From Paenibacillus tritici (GTDB taxonomy: Bacteria > Bacillota > Bacilli > Paenibacillales > Paenibacillaceae): DNA of 64,000 nucleotides. Below, piece by piece: positions 28,568 to 37,399 of the stretch. Positions within the stretch are counted from its first letter, which is position 1. Each line of letters opens with the position of its first letter. The stretch covers positions 124,001 to 188,000 of the forward strand of contig NZ_JABMKX010000013.1 in assembly GCF_013204885.1 (NCBI RefSeq), in the 5' to 3' direction. Below the pieces are notes generated by a model. It was given only the letters and a program-made list of their open reading frames with translations. It had not been told where the DNA came from and searched no databases. Made by a program: the position numbers and the translations under genes.

Positions 28568-29553
28568 AGGCTCTCTCCCTCCTGCACATTGGACTTATCC
28601 AGCACCTTCACTCCGGTGTAATACCTCGGCTGCAATTGAACTCCCGCAAAATACTGATGCAGCAGCCGGACCGCCATATCCCCCATAAGATAAGGCTGCT
28701 GTGCAACAGTGGCTGCGATATCCCCACGGCTGATGGCATCCAGCGTCTCCGCCTGGTTATCGAATCCGATAATGGTCAGGTCCCCGCGCTTCAGGCTCCT
28801 TGAAGCCTGCAGAACACCAAGCGCATCCGTTGAACTGGTGCCGACCATCACATCAATCTCCGGATGGAAGCGCAGCATATCCGCCGCCTGCTGGATCGCC
28901 TCCATGTGTGAGATGTTCGAGCTGCGGACATCGACAATCTCCATGCCGCTGTAGCTCTTCACAATATTCCGCAGGCCGTCCAGCCGCTGAAGCTGGTTTT
29001 TGGCCAGCTCGCTGCCGATGATGACGCCGATCTTGCCTTTACCGCCGGTAGTCTGCACCACCATACGTCCGAGCGCCTCGCCTGCAGCGACATTGTCGGT
29101 CCCCACATAAGCCAGCCGGCGGCTGGCCGGAGCATCGGTATCTATCGTAATCACCGGAATCCCCCGGTTGACCGCTTTATCAATCACCGGAGTGAACTTC
29201 TCGTCGTTGAGCCCCTGCACGATGATGGCATCCACCTGAGCGGCAATCGCTTTTTCCAGCAGACTGATCTGCTCTTCCATGTTATTGCGCACCGGTCCTG
29301 TAAATTCGATATCCATCCCGTATTTCTCTGCGGCCTCCTTCGCCCCCTTCTCGACCATCTCCCAGTACGGGTGATACCGCTCCTGTTCAATCAGCACAAT
29401 ATGATAACCTGGACTGTTCCCGCTGGGACGCCCGCTTAATTCCTTGACGATATTGCCCATCCGGGCCGAATGACGCGCGAACCCCATAAACAGATACGCC
29501 AGCAGCACAAAAAGCACAATCACCCCCACGCCGCTGACCCATTTCTTATCCAT
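28564..29553 (-). CDS. Membrane-tethered sugar-binding sensor protein (XylFII-like)
   Basis: 329 residues from the ATG at 29553, with GAGGTG six bases upstream; an ATG 21 nt earlier lacks a site. Residues 6-25 form one membrane helix with no lipobox Cys, so the protein is anchored rather than released. The remainder is a type-I periplasmic binding protein (about 50-325) with AIIVQGLNDEKFTPVIDKA, VGTDNVAAGEALGRM, VMVGTSSTDALGV and IIGFDNQ. Such a protein encoded next to and coupled with a LytS-type kinase matches the xylose three-component sensor of Clostridium beijerinckii. The ligand is inferred as xylose from the transporter next door; ribose-type ligands remain possible. Confidence 0.88.
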   Translation of the reverse strand: MDKKWVSGVGVIVLFVLLAYLFMGFARHSARMGNIVKELSGRPSGNSPGYHIVLIEQERYHPYWEMVEKGAKEAAEKYGMDIEFTGPVRNNMEEQISLLEKAIAAQVDAIIVQGLNDEKFTPVIDKAVNRGIPVITIDTDAPASRRLAYVGTDNVAAGEALGRMVVQTTGGKGKIGVIIGSELAKNQLQRLDGLRNIVKSYSGMEIVDVRSSNISHMEAIQQAADMLRFHPEIDVMVGTSSTDALGVLQASRSLKRGDLTIIGFDNQAETLDAISRGDIAATVAQQPYLMGDMAVRLLHQYFAGVQLQPRYYTGVKVLDKSNVQEGESL

Positions 29554-29597
29554 CTCCCTCACCTCAGCCAACATCCTTTGTTCGTCTCAGCGTACAG

Positions 29598-29900
29598 CTC
29601 TTGGTTACTGCAACCCACACTTTGGTAGCACAATACACCTTGGTAGCACAAACCACACGTTGGTAGCGAAACCGAACCTTGTAGGCAACCGAACCTTGAT
29701 AGCACAACTGAACTTTGATAGCACATACCGAACTTTAATAGCACAATATAAGTCTCCTATTACCACAACCCGTTTTTCTTCGTTACATACATATCTCTTG
29801 GTTACTTCACACCTACATTCATTGGTTACAACCATACCCGTATTTACATCAACATTCCGTGTTTACTCCAACATTCCGTGTTTACCCCTATCCCAGCCCA
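29598..29900. repeat. Degenerate ~19-nt direct repeats
   Basis: A gene-free stretch upstream of the sensor operon. Seven copies of CTTTGGTAGCACA-like units start near 29622, 29640, 29660, 29679, 29696, 29715 and 29735 (spacing 17-20 nt). They are flanked on both sides by looser cousins such as TTGGTTACTGCAAC, TTGGTTACTTCACA and GTTTACTCCAACATTCC. No credible gene is present; the short open frames here are repeat translations. Confidence 0.7.
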
Positions 29901-29902
29901 GT

Positions 29903-29916
29903 TGTAAACGGTTGCA
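29903..29916. promoter_or_regulatory. cre-like CcpA site upstream of the sugar-sensor operon
   Basis: TGTAAACGGTTGCA (plus strand) reads TGCAACCGTTTACA on the minus strand and fits the cre consensus with one mismatch in each direction, being nearly palindromic. It lies about 350 nt upstream of the tethered binding-protein start. Between them lies the degenerate repeat block, so the operon leader would contain those repeats. Confidence 0.6.
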
Positions 29917-30004
29917 ACAGTTGATTTATGAGAATAGCATAATCGGCGGCTAAAACTAGCTAGTGGTAAAATAAGCCTCACACCAGACGTTGAACCTATC
30001 GCAG

Positions 30005-30470
30005 TCCAGCCTGCTTCGGGCGATTTCAAAGGGATTCATCCCTCCCATTTCCCCGTTGCGCCTACTTCCGACCCATTCAAAGGGATTTATCCCTCTCATT
30101 TCTCCGTCACGCCTACTTCTGGCTGATTCAGAGGGATTTATCCCTCCCATTTCCCCGTTGCGCCTTCTTCCGGCATATTCAGAGGGATTTATCCCTCTCC
30201 TCTTCTTAGTTCCTGCCTGCTGCCCACTTTCGACGGATTCAGTTTCACTTTTTTGCTCTCCACCTCCGCCTCCTAGCTACTTCCGGCCAGTTCAGGTGCA
30301 CTATTACTCTCCATTCGCGCTCCCTAGCTACTTCCAGCCAATTCAGGTGCACTTCTGCTCCTCATTGCCGCCTACCGCTCACGTTCGACGGATTCAGGTG
30401 CACTTCTACTCCTCATTCCCGCCTACTGCCCACTTTCGACGGATTCAAGTGCACTTCTGCCCCTCATTCT
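30005..30470. repeat. 51-bp tandem repeat array 1
   Basis: Nine units. The shared TTCA anchor is at 30025, 30076, 30127, 30178, 30238, 30291, 30342, 30393 and 30444, so most steps are exactly 51 nt, with one of 60 and one of 53. The first four units carry a palindromic core (AGAGGGATTTATCCCTCT type). The fifth has a degenerate core and the last four carry a GGTGCACT core. Both core types recur in the array at 39.7-40.3 kb. Open frames across it exist only because 51 is a multiple of three; none has a ribosome site. Confidence 0.9.
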
Positions 30471-30661
30471 CGCCTCTGGTCTATCTAGTCTCTAATTCTG
30501 CCTTTACCCCAATTCCGTTGGACTCAGCAGGTCTCCTGACTTAGAGCAAATTTGTCCTGCAAGCTTGTCAGTTCCAAATAAACTTACTCTTGGTTGTATG
30601 TATCCCGTGTATACCTTATCTATCACTAACGAATATCCTAATCTACTAAACCAGACATCAA
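30471..30661. other. Gene-free spacer after array 1
   Basis: About 190 nt between the last repeat unit and the zapA terminator. No gene, hairpin or promoter could be recognised. The few short open frames lack ribosome sites and coding-like composition. Confidence 0.4.
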
Positions 30662-30705
30662 CAAAAGGGCTGTTCCCGGCAGTCTCCTGCTTAAAACAGC
30701 CCTTT
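30662..30705 (-). terminator. Terminator of the zapA-like gene
   Basis: Minus-strand AAAGGGCTGTT and AACAGCCCTTTT form a strong stem followed by T residues, 18 nt beyond the stop of the long ZapA-like gene. The A/T symmetry may let it act on both strands. Confidence 0.85.
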
Positions 30706-30722
30706 CGTAAAACATCCGCCAT

Positions 30723-32894
30723 TCAACTGTCCTGTTCGATCAGTTGAATCCATTCATTATATTCACTCTGCAGCTTGGCATATTCCGCCTGCAAACTGTG
30801 GTGTTCCCTGGAGAGCTTCTCCAGCTCACTCTGCTGCATCTCGAACTGGGCCTGAACCAGCCGCAGCTGGCCCTGGACAAGCTCGTAGCTCTCACCAATC
30901 TCTTCCAGCTGCTGCGCCGTCTCGCTGCGCGAGCGGCTCACCGATTCCGCCTGGGCTTCAGCTTCCCCGGCCTCCTGCTGCCAGATCTCGATCTCCTCAC
31001 GCAGCTGCGCTTCCTGCTCGCTCCACTGCTGCTCGCGCTGCTGAAGCTCCTCGTACTTCTGCTTCCAGGAAGCTTCATACTCCTTCGTCTCGCGGAGTGC
31101 TTCCTGCTGCTCTGCTACCGTTGCGGCAGCTTCACGGCCCGCTTCGTACAGCTCTTCCAGACGCCGCGCGGATTCCTCGCGTTCGGCTTCCAGCAGCTCG
31201 TACCGTTCCTTCAGCTGTTCCCCATCCTGCAGGATCTCGTCGTACTGGGCGATCAGCTCCTCATAACGGCCGCGGAGCGCAGACAGCTCCTTCCGGGCTG
31301 TCTCGGCTGCCTCATGCTGAACGGCAACCTCCTGCTCAGCTTCGTCACGAAGCCGGGCTTCCCGGTCAAGCTGCTGTACCATACCATCGGCCTGTCCGCG
31401 AAGGGTCTCCACCTCACGCTGCAGCGCTGCCGACTTCTCCTCGGCTTCCAAGAGGTTCATCTCCAGTTCGCCGATATCCTCCATATGCTTGTTCGCAAGC
31501 TCCTGCCAGGACACCGCCTCCTCAGCCGTCCGGTCGAATTCTGCCTGTGTCCGGCTAAGCTGATCTGCTGTCTCCTTCAGAGATTTGCGCAGAGCCGCCG
31601 CTTCTTCCTGGGTCAGCTCATAACGCTGGCGCAGGCCTTCCAGCTCATCATTCAGCAGATTGCCAAGTTCCGTGGCTGTGCTCAGTTCTTCAAGTGCCGC
31701 GCTAAGCTTGTCCGCTGTCTCCTGCAGGGCGCGGTTAAGCCCGGCCGCTTCCTCCTGAGCCTGTCCGTAACGCTGGCGTACCTCTTCCAGCTCCTCGCTA
31801 TGCTGCTGGCCTTGCTCTGCCGCAAGCCGCAGCTCTTCGCCCAGCTGCTCTTCGCGCTTCAGCACGGCCTCGTACTGCGCAAGCAGCGTCAGGCGCGCAT
31901 CGCGTTCCCCCTTAAGCCCGGCTTCCGCCGCACGCAGCCGGGACTGGAGCTGCCCGGTTCCGCCGCGCAGCTCCGCAAGCTGCTTCTCCAGCTCCTGAAG
32001 CTGCTGCTTATGTCTATGCTCCTGCGTCCCTTGCGACTGACGCAGCTCCTTATTCTTGGCCAGCTCCTTCTCAAGCGCTTCCCGCTCTCCGCTAAGCTCA
32101 CTGGTGAGCGCAGCCTTGGTATCGGCAAGCTCCTTGCTTAAGGTTGTACGGATCTCCACGATCTCGCTGCCCATCGACTCCCGCGTCTGAAGCAGCTCCT
32201 GCTCCAGTTCTGACAACTTCTCCGTCTTCTCCCGGGTCAGCGTCTCGCGCAATTGCGTCAATTCCTGCAGATGGGCATTCTGCAGGTCTTCAAGCTGCTG
32301 CAGCCGCATGGCTTCGGCAGCTTCCAGTTCCTGCCGCGCCGCCTCACGGCTTGCGGCTTGCTCTGCTTCATGATTCTCGCGCAGCGCCTTAAGCTCTGCC
32401 TCGCGTTCCTTCAGCTCCTGCACCAGCTGCTCGCGGCCGGAAGCAGCAGCCTGCTTCTCCTCCTCCAGCAGCTGTGCATGGAGCTTACGCTCCTGTTCCT
32501 GGAGCTCCAAATGCCTTGCGCGTTCTTCTTCGGCAGCGGCAATCAGCCGCGCCGCCTCTTCCTTCGCCGCCGCTTCGAGCTTCTCGTATTCTTCCTGCCG
32601 TTCACGCTGTGCTTCCTGGAGGCGTGACACCTCAACCCGAAGCTCGGTACGTTCACCTGTCAGCATATTCAGCTCATTCTTGAAATCCTGAACCTGGATG
32701 GCCTGCTCAGCCATATGTACAGCTGCAAGCACCGCAATCCGCGGTGTATCCAGTCTGGAATGGGATTGGGATATTGCACGCATGTGCTCGTCTACATAAC
32801 GGGCAACCTGCTTCATGTATTCAGTGCTGCTTCCAACCAGCTTATAGGAAGTTCCGTATATCTCCACGGCGACACGGGTCCGGTCCATAGCCAC
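30723..32894 (-). CDS. zapA: ZapA-domain protein with very long coiled coil
   Basis: 723 residues from a GTG with AAAGGAGG eight bases upstream. Residues 5-75 match ZapA (RVAVEIYGTSYKLVGSS, YVDEHMRAI, RIAVLAAVHMAEQ), which stabilises FtsZ bundles at mid-cell. Normal ZapA is roughly 85-100 residues. Here about 640 residues of uninterrupted Glu/Gln/Ala/Leu heptads follow, with no membrane segment. The position after pheT is the standard place of zapA in Bacillus, which supports orthology. The extension could reach from the Z-ring or cross-link filaments, but this is inference. A repeat-rich coding sequence also invites length change between strains. Confidence 0.85.
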   Translation of the reverse strand: MAMDRTRVAVEIYGTSYKLVGSSTEYMKQVARYVDEHMRAISQSHSRLDTPRIAVLAAVHMAEQAIQVQDFKNELNMLTGERTELRVEVSRLQEAQRERQEEYEKLEAAAKEEAARLIAAAEEERARHLELQEQERKLHAQLLEEEKQAAASGREQLVQELKEREAELKALRENHEAEQAASREAARQELEAAEAMRLQQLEDLQNAHLQELTQLRETLTREKTEKLSELEQELLQTRESMGSEIVEIRTTLSKELADTKAALTSELSGEREALEKELAKNKELRQSQGTQEHRHKQQLQELEKQLAELRGGTGQLQSRLRAAEAGLKGERDARLTLLAQYEAVLKREEQLGEELRLAAEQGQQHSEELEEVRQRYGQAQEEAAGLNRALQETADKLSAALEELSTATELGNLLNDELEGLRQRYELTQEEAAALRKSLKETADQLSRTQAEFDRTAEEAVSWQELANKHMEDIGELEMNLLEAEEKSAALQREVETLRGQADGMVQQLDREARLRDEAEQEVAVQHEAAETARKELSALRGRYEELIAQYDEILQDGEQLKERYELLEAEREESARRLEELYEAGREAAATVAEQQEALRETKEYEASWKQKYEELQQREQQWSEQEAQLREEIEIWQQEAGEAEAQAESVSRSRSETAQQLEEIGESYELVQGQLRLVQAQFEMQQSELEKLSREHHSLQAEYAKLQSEYNEWIQLIEQDS

Positions 32895-33040
32895 AGTTGT
32901 GCCCTCCTTTGTATGTGTGCGGATTCTTAGATGGTTTCTTTACTCTCATGCTCCTATTGTAGCGTTATTCCTTAACCTTTGGCAAAAGAACGTGTCCATA
33001 TCACTCATTTACATGAACCTCCGCACTTCACAAGGGTACA

Positions 33041-33089
33041 GAAAAGCCGCAGCGAATCTCTGTTTCTAAATGGATTCGCTGCGGCTTTG
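33041..33089 (-). terminator. Terminator after pheT
   Basis: Minus-strand AAAGCCGCAGCGAATC and GATTCGCTGCGGCTTTT form a 16-bp stem followed by T residues, 12 nt beyond the pheT stop. It separates pheT from zapA transcription, although some read-through is possible. Confidence 0.9.
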
Positions 33090-33100
33090 CACAATTCCTG

Positions 33101-35545
33101 CTATTTTCTTAATTCAGCGCCAAAAGTTTGTTCAAGTGCAGCGACCACCTTGCCATGAACCTCCACTACCTCTTCATCGGTAAGCGTATGATCGGTATGG
33201 CGGTACAGCAGCGACAGGGCTACACTCTTCTTGCCTGCCTCCATTTGGCCTCCTGTGTAGACATCGAAGACTTGCACATTTTGCAGCAGTGTCCCGCCAT
33301 GCTCACGGATCGTTGCGATCAGGTGGCCTGCCGGAACCTCGGTATTCACAACAACCGCAATGTCCCGCTCCATGCCAGGGAAGCGGTGAAGCTCGCTATA
33401 ATGCAGCTCGGCACGCGCCGCATCATACAGAGGCTGCAGCAGTACCTCGGATACATAAGTATCCTCCAGATCCATCTGACGCTGCAGCTCGGGATGAAGC
33501 TGGCCCATCGTACCGATCTTCATGCGGCCTTCTGCCTTCTGGAGATAGATCGAAGCCGAACGTCCCGGATGATAACCCTCAGGGGCATCCCCCTCATAGA
33601 TCACACGGTCCGTAAGGCCGAGATGTTCAAATACGGTCTCCAGTGCACCCTTAAGATCGAAGAAATCCACCGGCTCAGCCGCTACGTTCCACTGCTTGGC
33701 GGCACGCGTGCCGCTCAGCAGCAGCCCGAGTACGGGCAGCTCGCTTGGCTGACGGGTAAGCACTTCTTCCTCCGTGAAGAATACATTGCCGATTTCGAAC
33801 AGCGCCAGGTCACCTTGGCGGCGGTTGGTGTTGTAAAGAGCAATGTCCAGCAGCTGCGGCAGCAGGCTGGTGCGCAGCACACTGCGCTCCTCGCTCATCG
33901 GCATCGCCAGCTTCACAGACAGCTTGCCGTCCGCCAGCATCGGGAAGAGCTTGCTCTGCTCCGGCTGAATGAAGGAATAGCCCATAACCTCCTGGTATCC
34001 GCCCAGCGAGAGCAGGCGGCGCAGCTCACGGCGCAGGAACTGCTGTCTGGTCAGCGCTCCGGGTGTAGTGGTGCCTTCGATCAAGGTTGTCGGAATATTA
34101 TCATATCCGTACAAGCGGGCAATTTCTTCAATAAGATCGACATCATGGCTGATGTCGCCGCGCCGTGTCGGCACCTGGACCTCGACGATTCCCTGGGCAG
34201 CATCGCCGCACTTGAAGTGCAGACGGCCGAAGAGGGTTTTCACTTCCAGCAGCGACAGATCCGTACCGAGATAACGGTTCAGCTTCTCCAGCGATAATTG
34301 CAGCACCTTCTCCTGCTCCGCAACTGCACCGGCCTGAACAATCCCTTCATGCACAGCCCCCCCGGCATACCGGGCTATCAATGCCGCCGCACGGTTCAGT
34401 GCAGGGATTACCGCGTTCGGGTCCACTTCCTTCTCGAACCGCTGGGAAGCCTCCGAGCGCAGGCCCAGCTGACGCGAGGTCTTGCGTACAGTTCCCCCGT
34501 CGAACTTGGCGGACTCCAGCACAATATTGACGGTGTCTGCGGTAACCTCTGTAGAGAGTCCGCCCATCACTCCAGCCAGACCAATCGCCCCCGAACCGTC
34601 GGCAATCACCAGCATCTGCGGCTCCAGCTTGCGCTCCTGGCCGTCAAGTGTCGTCAGCCCTTCACCTTCACGGGCGAAGCGTACGCCGATGGTCCCGCCC
34701 TGTAACTGCCCGCCGTCAAAAGCATGCAGCGGCTGTCCGTATTCCAGCATCACATAGTTGGTGATGTCCACAATGTTGTTGATCGGACGTACTCCGGCTG
34801 CCATCAGGCGGTTCTGAATCCACAGCGGGGACGGTGCAGTCTTCACTCCGGCAATATAACGCACAGCATAATGGCTGCAGAAGGCTTCATTCTCGATCGT
34901 CACGGCGATAGAATCCGCAGCCTTTCCGCCTGTTTCTACGAGTTCTGCAGCCGGATCAGCCAGCTTCAGCTCACGGCCCAGCACCGCGCTCACTTCATAA
35001 GCAGCACCGATCATGCTCAGGCAGTCGGAACGGTTCGGCGTCAGATCGAAATCAAGAATTTCGTCATTCAGTCCAAGCACCTTAAGAATATCCTGGCCCA
35101 CCTCTGTATGCTCAGGCAGCACGAGAATGCCTTCCTGCAGCTCTTTGGGCAGCAGCTTGTCGTTGAGGCCCAGCTCTTTGGCCGAGCAGATCATCCCTTG
35201 GGACAGCACGCCGCGCAGCTTGGCTTTTTTGATCTCCAGGCCCGGCAGCTTGGCGCCTACCAGTGCAACCGGAACCTTCTGGCCCGCTGCGACATTCTTG
35301 GCTCCGCAGACGATCTGCAGATCCTCGCCCTGACCTGCATCCACGATACAGATATTCAGCTTATCGGCATCCGGGTGCTTCTCTTTGGATTTCACATAGC
35401 CGGTAACAATCCCGGAAATTCCTTTGTTGCGGCGTTCTACTCCGTCAATCTCGATGCCGGCGGTGGTGATTTTGTCCGCCAGCTCACCTGCGGTCACCCC
35501 TTCCAGCGATATATAATCGGCCAGCCAGGCGGTTGATACTTTCAT
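33101..35545 (-). CDS. pheT: Phenylalanyl-tRNA synthetase beta subunit
   Basis: 814 residues from the ATG at 35545 (AAGGAAG nine bases upstream); the frame runs 69 nt further up but the family N-terminus MKVSTAWLADYI starts here. The tRNA-binding (EMAP-like) domain is at about 40-150, the B3/B4 editing domain at about 210-390, B5 at about 410-480, the catalytic-core-like domain after it, and the ferredoxin-fold anticodon-binding domain at the end (RFPGMERDIAVVV). With PheS it forms the (alpha-beta)2 enzyme that charges tRNA-Phe. In Bacillus it follows pheS almost directly; here 390 nt intervene. Confidence 0.97.
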   Translation of the reverse strand: MKVSTAWLADYISLEGVTAGELADKITTAGIEIDGVERRNKGISGIVTGYVKSKEKHPDADKLNICIVDAGQGEDLQIVCGAKNVAAGQKVPVALVGAKLPGLEIKKAKLRGVLSQGMICSAKELGLNDKLLPKELQEGILVLPEHTEVGQDILKVLGLNDEILDFDLTPNRSDCLSMIGAAYEVSAVLGRELKLADPAAELVETGGKAADSIAVTIENEAFCSHYAVRYIAGVKTAPSPLWIQNRLMAAGVRPINNIVDITNYVMLEYGQPLHAFDGGQLQGGTIGVRFAREGEGLTTLDGQERKLEPQMLVIADGSGAIGLAGVMGGLSTEVTADTVNIVLESAKFDGGTVRKTSRQLGLRSEASQRFEKEVDPNAVIPALNRAAALIARYAGGAVHEGIVQAGAVAEQEKVLQLSLEKLNRYLGTDLSLLEVKTLFGRLHFKCGDAAQGIVEVQVPTRRGDISHDVDLIEEIARLYGYDNIPTTLIEGTTTPGALTRQQFLRRELRRLLSLGGYQEVMGYSFIQPEQSKLFPMLADGKLSVKLAMPMSEERSVLRTSLLPQLLDIALYNTNRRQGDLALFEIGNVFFTEEEVLTRQPSELPVLGLLLSGTRAAKQWNVAAEPVDFFDLKGALETVFEHLGLTDRVIYEGDAPEGYHPGRSASIYLQKAEGRMKIGTMGQLHPELQRQMDLEDTYVSEVLLQPLYDAARAELHYSELHRFPGMERDIAVVVNTEVPAGHLIATIREHGGTLLQNVQVFDVYTGGQMEAGKKSVALSLLYRHTDHTLTDEEVVEVHGKVVAALEQTFGAELRK

Positions 35546-35639
35546 AATCGCACACTTCCTTTTTGTTTCAGATGTATTGATCTCCATGCCGTCTATGCTT
35601 GGCGCGAAGGACATGCATGAAAAGATATTGCGCTCCCTA

Positions 35640-35842
35640 GCTTACTTCGGAGCATTCTGCACTAGCAGAACCTCCAGAGAATATTTGGACTTCCGGCCGC
35701 TGTTAGGATTGAATTTCCTGATTACACTGCTGGCTGCAGTAGAAATTCAATCCTAGCATATGCTTCCGAAGTGAGCTTTCCTGCGGAAAGCTTTCAGGCG
35801 GTCGCTAACGCTCCTCCAGTTCCAAAATTCCCCTCCGGTTCT
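35640..35842. repeat. Dispersed hairpin element, copy 1 (between pheS and pheT)
   Basis: The 390-nt pheS-pheT gap has no gene. It holds TTTGGACTTCCGGCCGCTGT (35684-35703), an inner hairpin TAGGATTGAATTTC/GAAATTCAATCCTA, then GGCGGTCGCTAACGCTCCT, AGTTCCAAAATTCCCCTCCG. CGGCCGC pairs with GCGGTCG and TTTGGACT with AGTTCCAAA. Extra arms GCTTACTTCGGAGCAT (35640-35655) and ATGCTTCCGAAGTGAGC (35760-35776) also pair. The conserved ends recur at 52.46 kb. Confidence 0.85.
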
Positions 35843-35935
35843 TTCTATTGCAGTCTTAGATACAAAGTAACCCAGTACCTCATCACCTTTTCATACAAGC
35901 GTCCAACACGCCCTCCACGCACAGCCGCCAAATCC

Positions 35936-36970
35936 CTAAATACCCTTGAACTGCTTCACAAATCCCATATCATTCGTATAGAAATAACGGATGTCGTCGA
36001 TGCCGTATTTCAGCATGGCAATCCGTTCCGCACCCATGCCGAACGCGAAGCCGCTGTAGATCTCAGGGTCGTAGCCGCCCATCCGCAGCACATTCGGATG
36101 CACCATGCCGGCGCCGAGAATTTCCAGCCAGCCGCTCTGCTTGCAGAGACGGCAGCCTTCGCCGCCGCATTTGAAACAGCTCACATCCACCTCAACACTC
36201 GGCTCGGTGAACGGGAAGAAGCTTGGACGCAGGCGGATGCCTGCACTAGGCCCGAACATCTCCTTCATGAACTGCTGCAGGGTGCCCTTCAGATCGCTCA
36301 TGCGGATATTGCGGCCGATCACCAGGCCTTCAATCTGATGGAACTGGAAGGAGTGGGTCGCATCGTCATCGTCACGGCGGAATACTTTGCCCGGACAGAT
36401 CACTTTGACCGGAGTCTCACCATTCATCGCCTGCATGGTACGGATCTGAACCGGCGAGGTCTGTGTGCGCATAAGAATGTCTTCTGTAATATAGAAGGAA
36501 TCCTGCATATCACGGGCCGGATGGTTCTTCGGCAGATTCAGAGCCTCGAAGTTATAGTAGTCTGTCTCCACTTCCGGTCCTTCTGCAACCTGGTAGCCCA
36601 TGCCGATGAAAATATCCTCGATCTCCTGGATCACCCGGCTGAGCGGATGAATCCCCCCTTGCGGCAGGCCGCGGCCTTGCAGGGTAACATCGACCTTCTC
36701 CGCATTCAGGCGATTCTGGGTCTCCTGCTGCTGGAACAGCTCCTGCTTCGTGCCGATAACCTCTTCGATGGCACTGCGCACCAGATTGGCCACTTGGCCA
36801 ATCACCGGACGCTCCTCCGCGCTTAGTCCGCCCATGCCGCGCAGAACCTCTGTAAGCTCACCCTTTTTACCCAGGTATTTGACGCGCAGCTCATTCAGCA
36901 TCTGCGGATCGGTTACCGCCTGTAGCTTCTCCAGCGCCTCAGCCTTCAGTGCTTCCAATTTTTCTTTCAT
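35936..36970 (-). CDS. pheS: Phenylalanyl-tRNA synthetase alpha subunit
   Basis: 344 residues from the ATG at 36970 with GAGGGGG upstream; the longer frame would run into the T-box terminator. An N-terminal coiled coil (1-85) is followed by the class II catalytic domain with motif 2 [20 protein letters not shown] and motif 3 [32 protein letters not shown] is also intact. It closely tracks B. subtilis PheS. Expression is under the upstream T-box. It is the first gene of the pheST unit. Confidence 0.97.
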   Translation of the reverse strand: MKEKLEALKAEALEKLQAVTDPQMLNELRVKYLGKKGELTEVLRGMGGLSAEERPVIGQVANLVRSAIEEVIGTKQELFQQQETQNRLNAEKVDVTLQGRGLPQGGIHPLSRVIQEIEDIFIGMGYQVAEGPEVETDYYNFEALNLPKNHPARDMQDSFYITEDILMRTQTSPVQIRTMQAMNGETPVKVICPGKVFRRDDDDATHSFQFHQIEGLVIGRNIRMSDLKGTLQQFMKEMFGPSAGIRLRPSFFPFTEPSVEVDVSCFKCGGEGCRLCKQSGWLEILGAGMVHPNVLRMGGYDPEIYSGFAFGMGAERIAMLKYGIDDIRYFYTNDMGFVKQFKGI

Positions 36971-36994
36971 GGCTTGTACTGCCCCCTCAAATCT

Positions 36995-37310
36995 CATATT
37001 GTTCAACAAAAAAAGGCCTTTCCTCCCGGTAAAGGGACGAAAAGACCGTGGTACCACCCTTGTTAGACGGCCGGTACGCTTCCCTATAAGAGTAATATTC
37101 CCTCTTATGGTCTAGCGGAGACCTGTCTCACTTTATACAGAACTAACGGTCTGCGGCCGGTCCCCCCTACTATCACGCTCAAGGAAGCCTTGAACGGAAT
37201 TCAGGGAACTGCTCCGGAGTGAACTTCGGCAGCTCTGCTCTCTTAGAAACGCTCTCAATCTGCGGCGCTTCCTCCCTGTAAGCCAGGCACTGCGTACTTT
37301 TCTCCATCAA
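36995..37310 (-). ncRNA. T-box leader (Phe) of pheST
   Basis: Minus-strand AAGGGTGGTACCACGG (37047-37062) is the T-box sequence that pairs with the uncharged tRNA acceptor end. It is followed by the terminator CCTTTACCGGGAGGAAAGG and TTTTTTT (about 37010-37035). A long Stem I lies at 37150-37300. A TTC codon followed by A (37192-37194) is the best candidate specifier, with a second TTC at about 37200. Uncharged tRNA-Phe should therefore raise pheST expression. Confidence 0.92.
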
Positions 37311-37370
37311 TGCATTTTGTGGATGAATAACTTAAACTTCGATCTTCACATTCAGAAGATATGTCTATTT

Positions 37371-37399
37371 ATTATATGCAAAAACAGACATTTTGACAA
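37371..37399 (-). promoter_or_regulatory. Sigma-A promoter of pheST
   Basis: Minus-strand TTGTCA, 17-nt spacer, TATAAT. It lies about 60 nt upstream of the T-box Stem I, as expected for the pheST leader. Confidence 0.85.

Noticed and set aside
29990-30544. 184-residue Pro/Leu-rich open frame over array 1
   Set aside because: Same cause as above: repeat-driven frame without start signals; base pattern follows the repeat, not codons.
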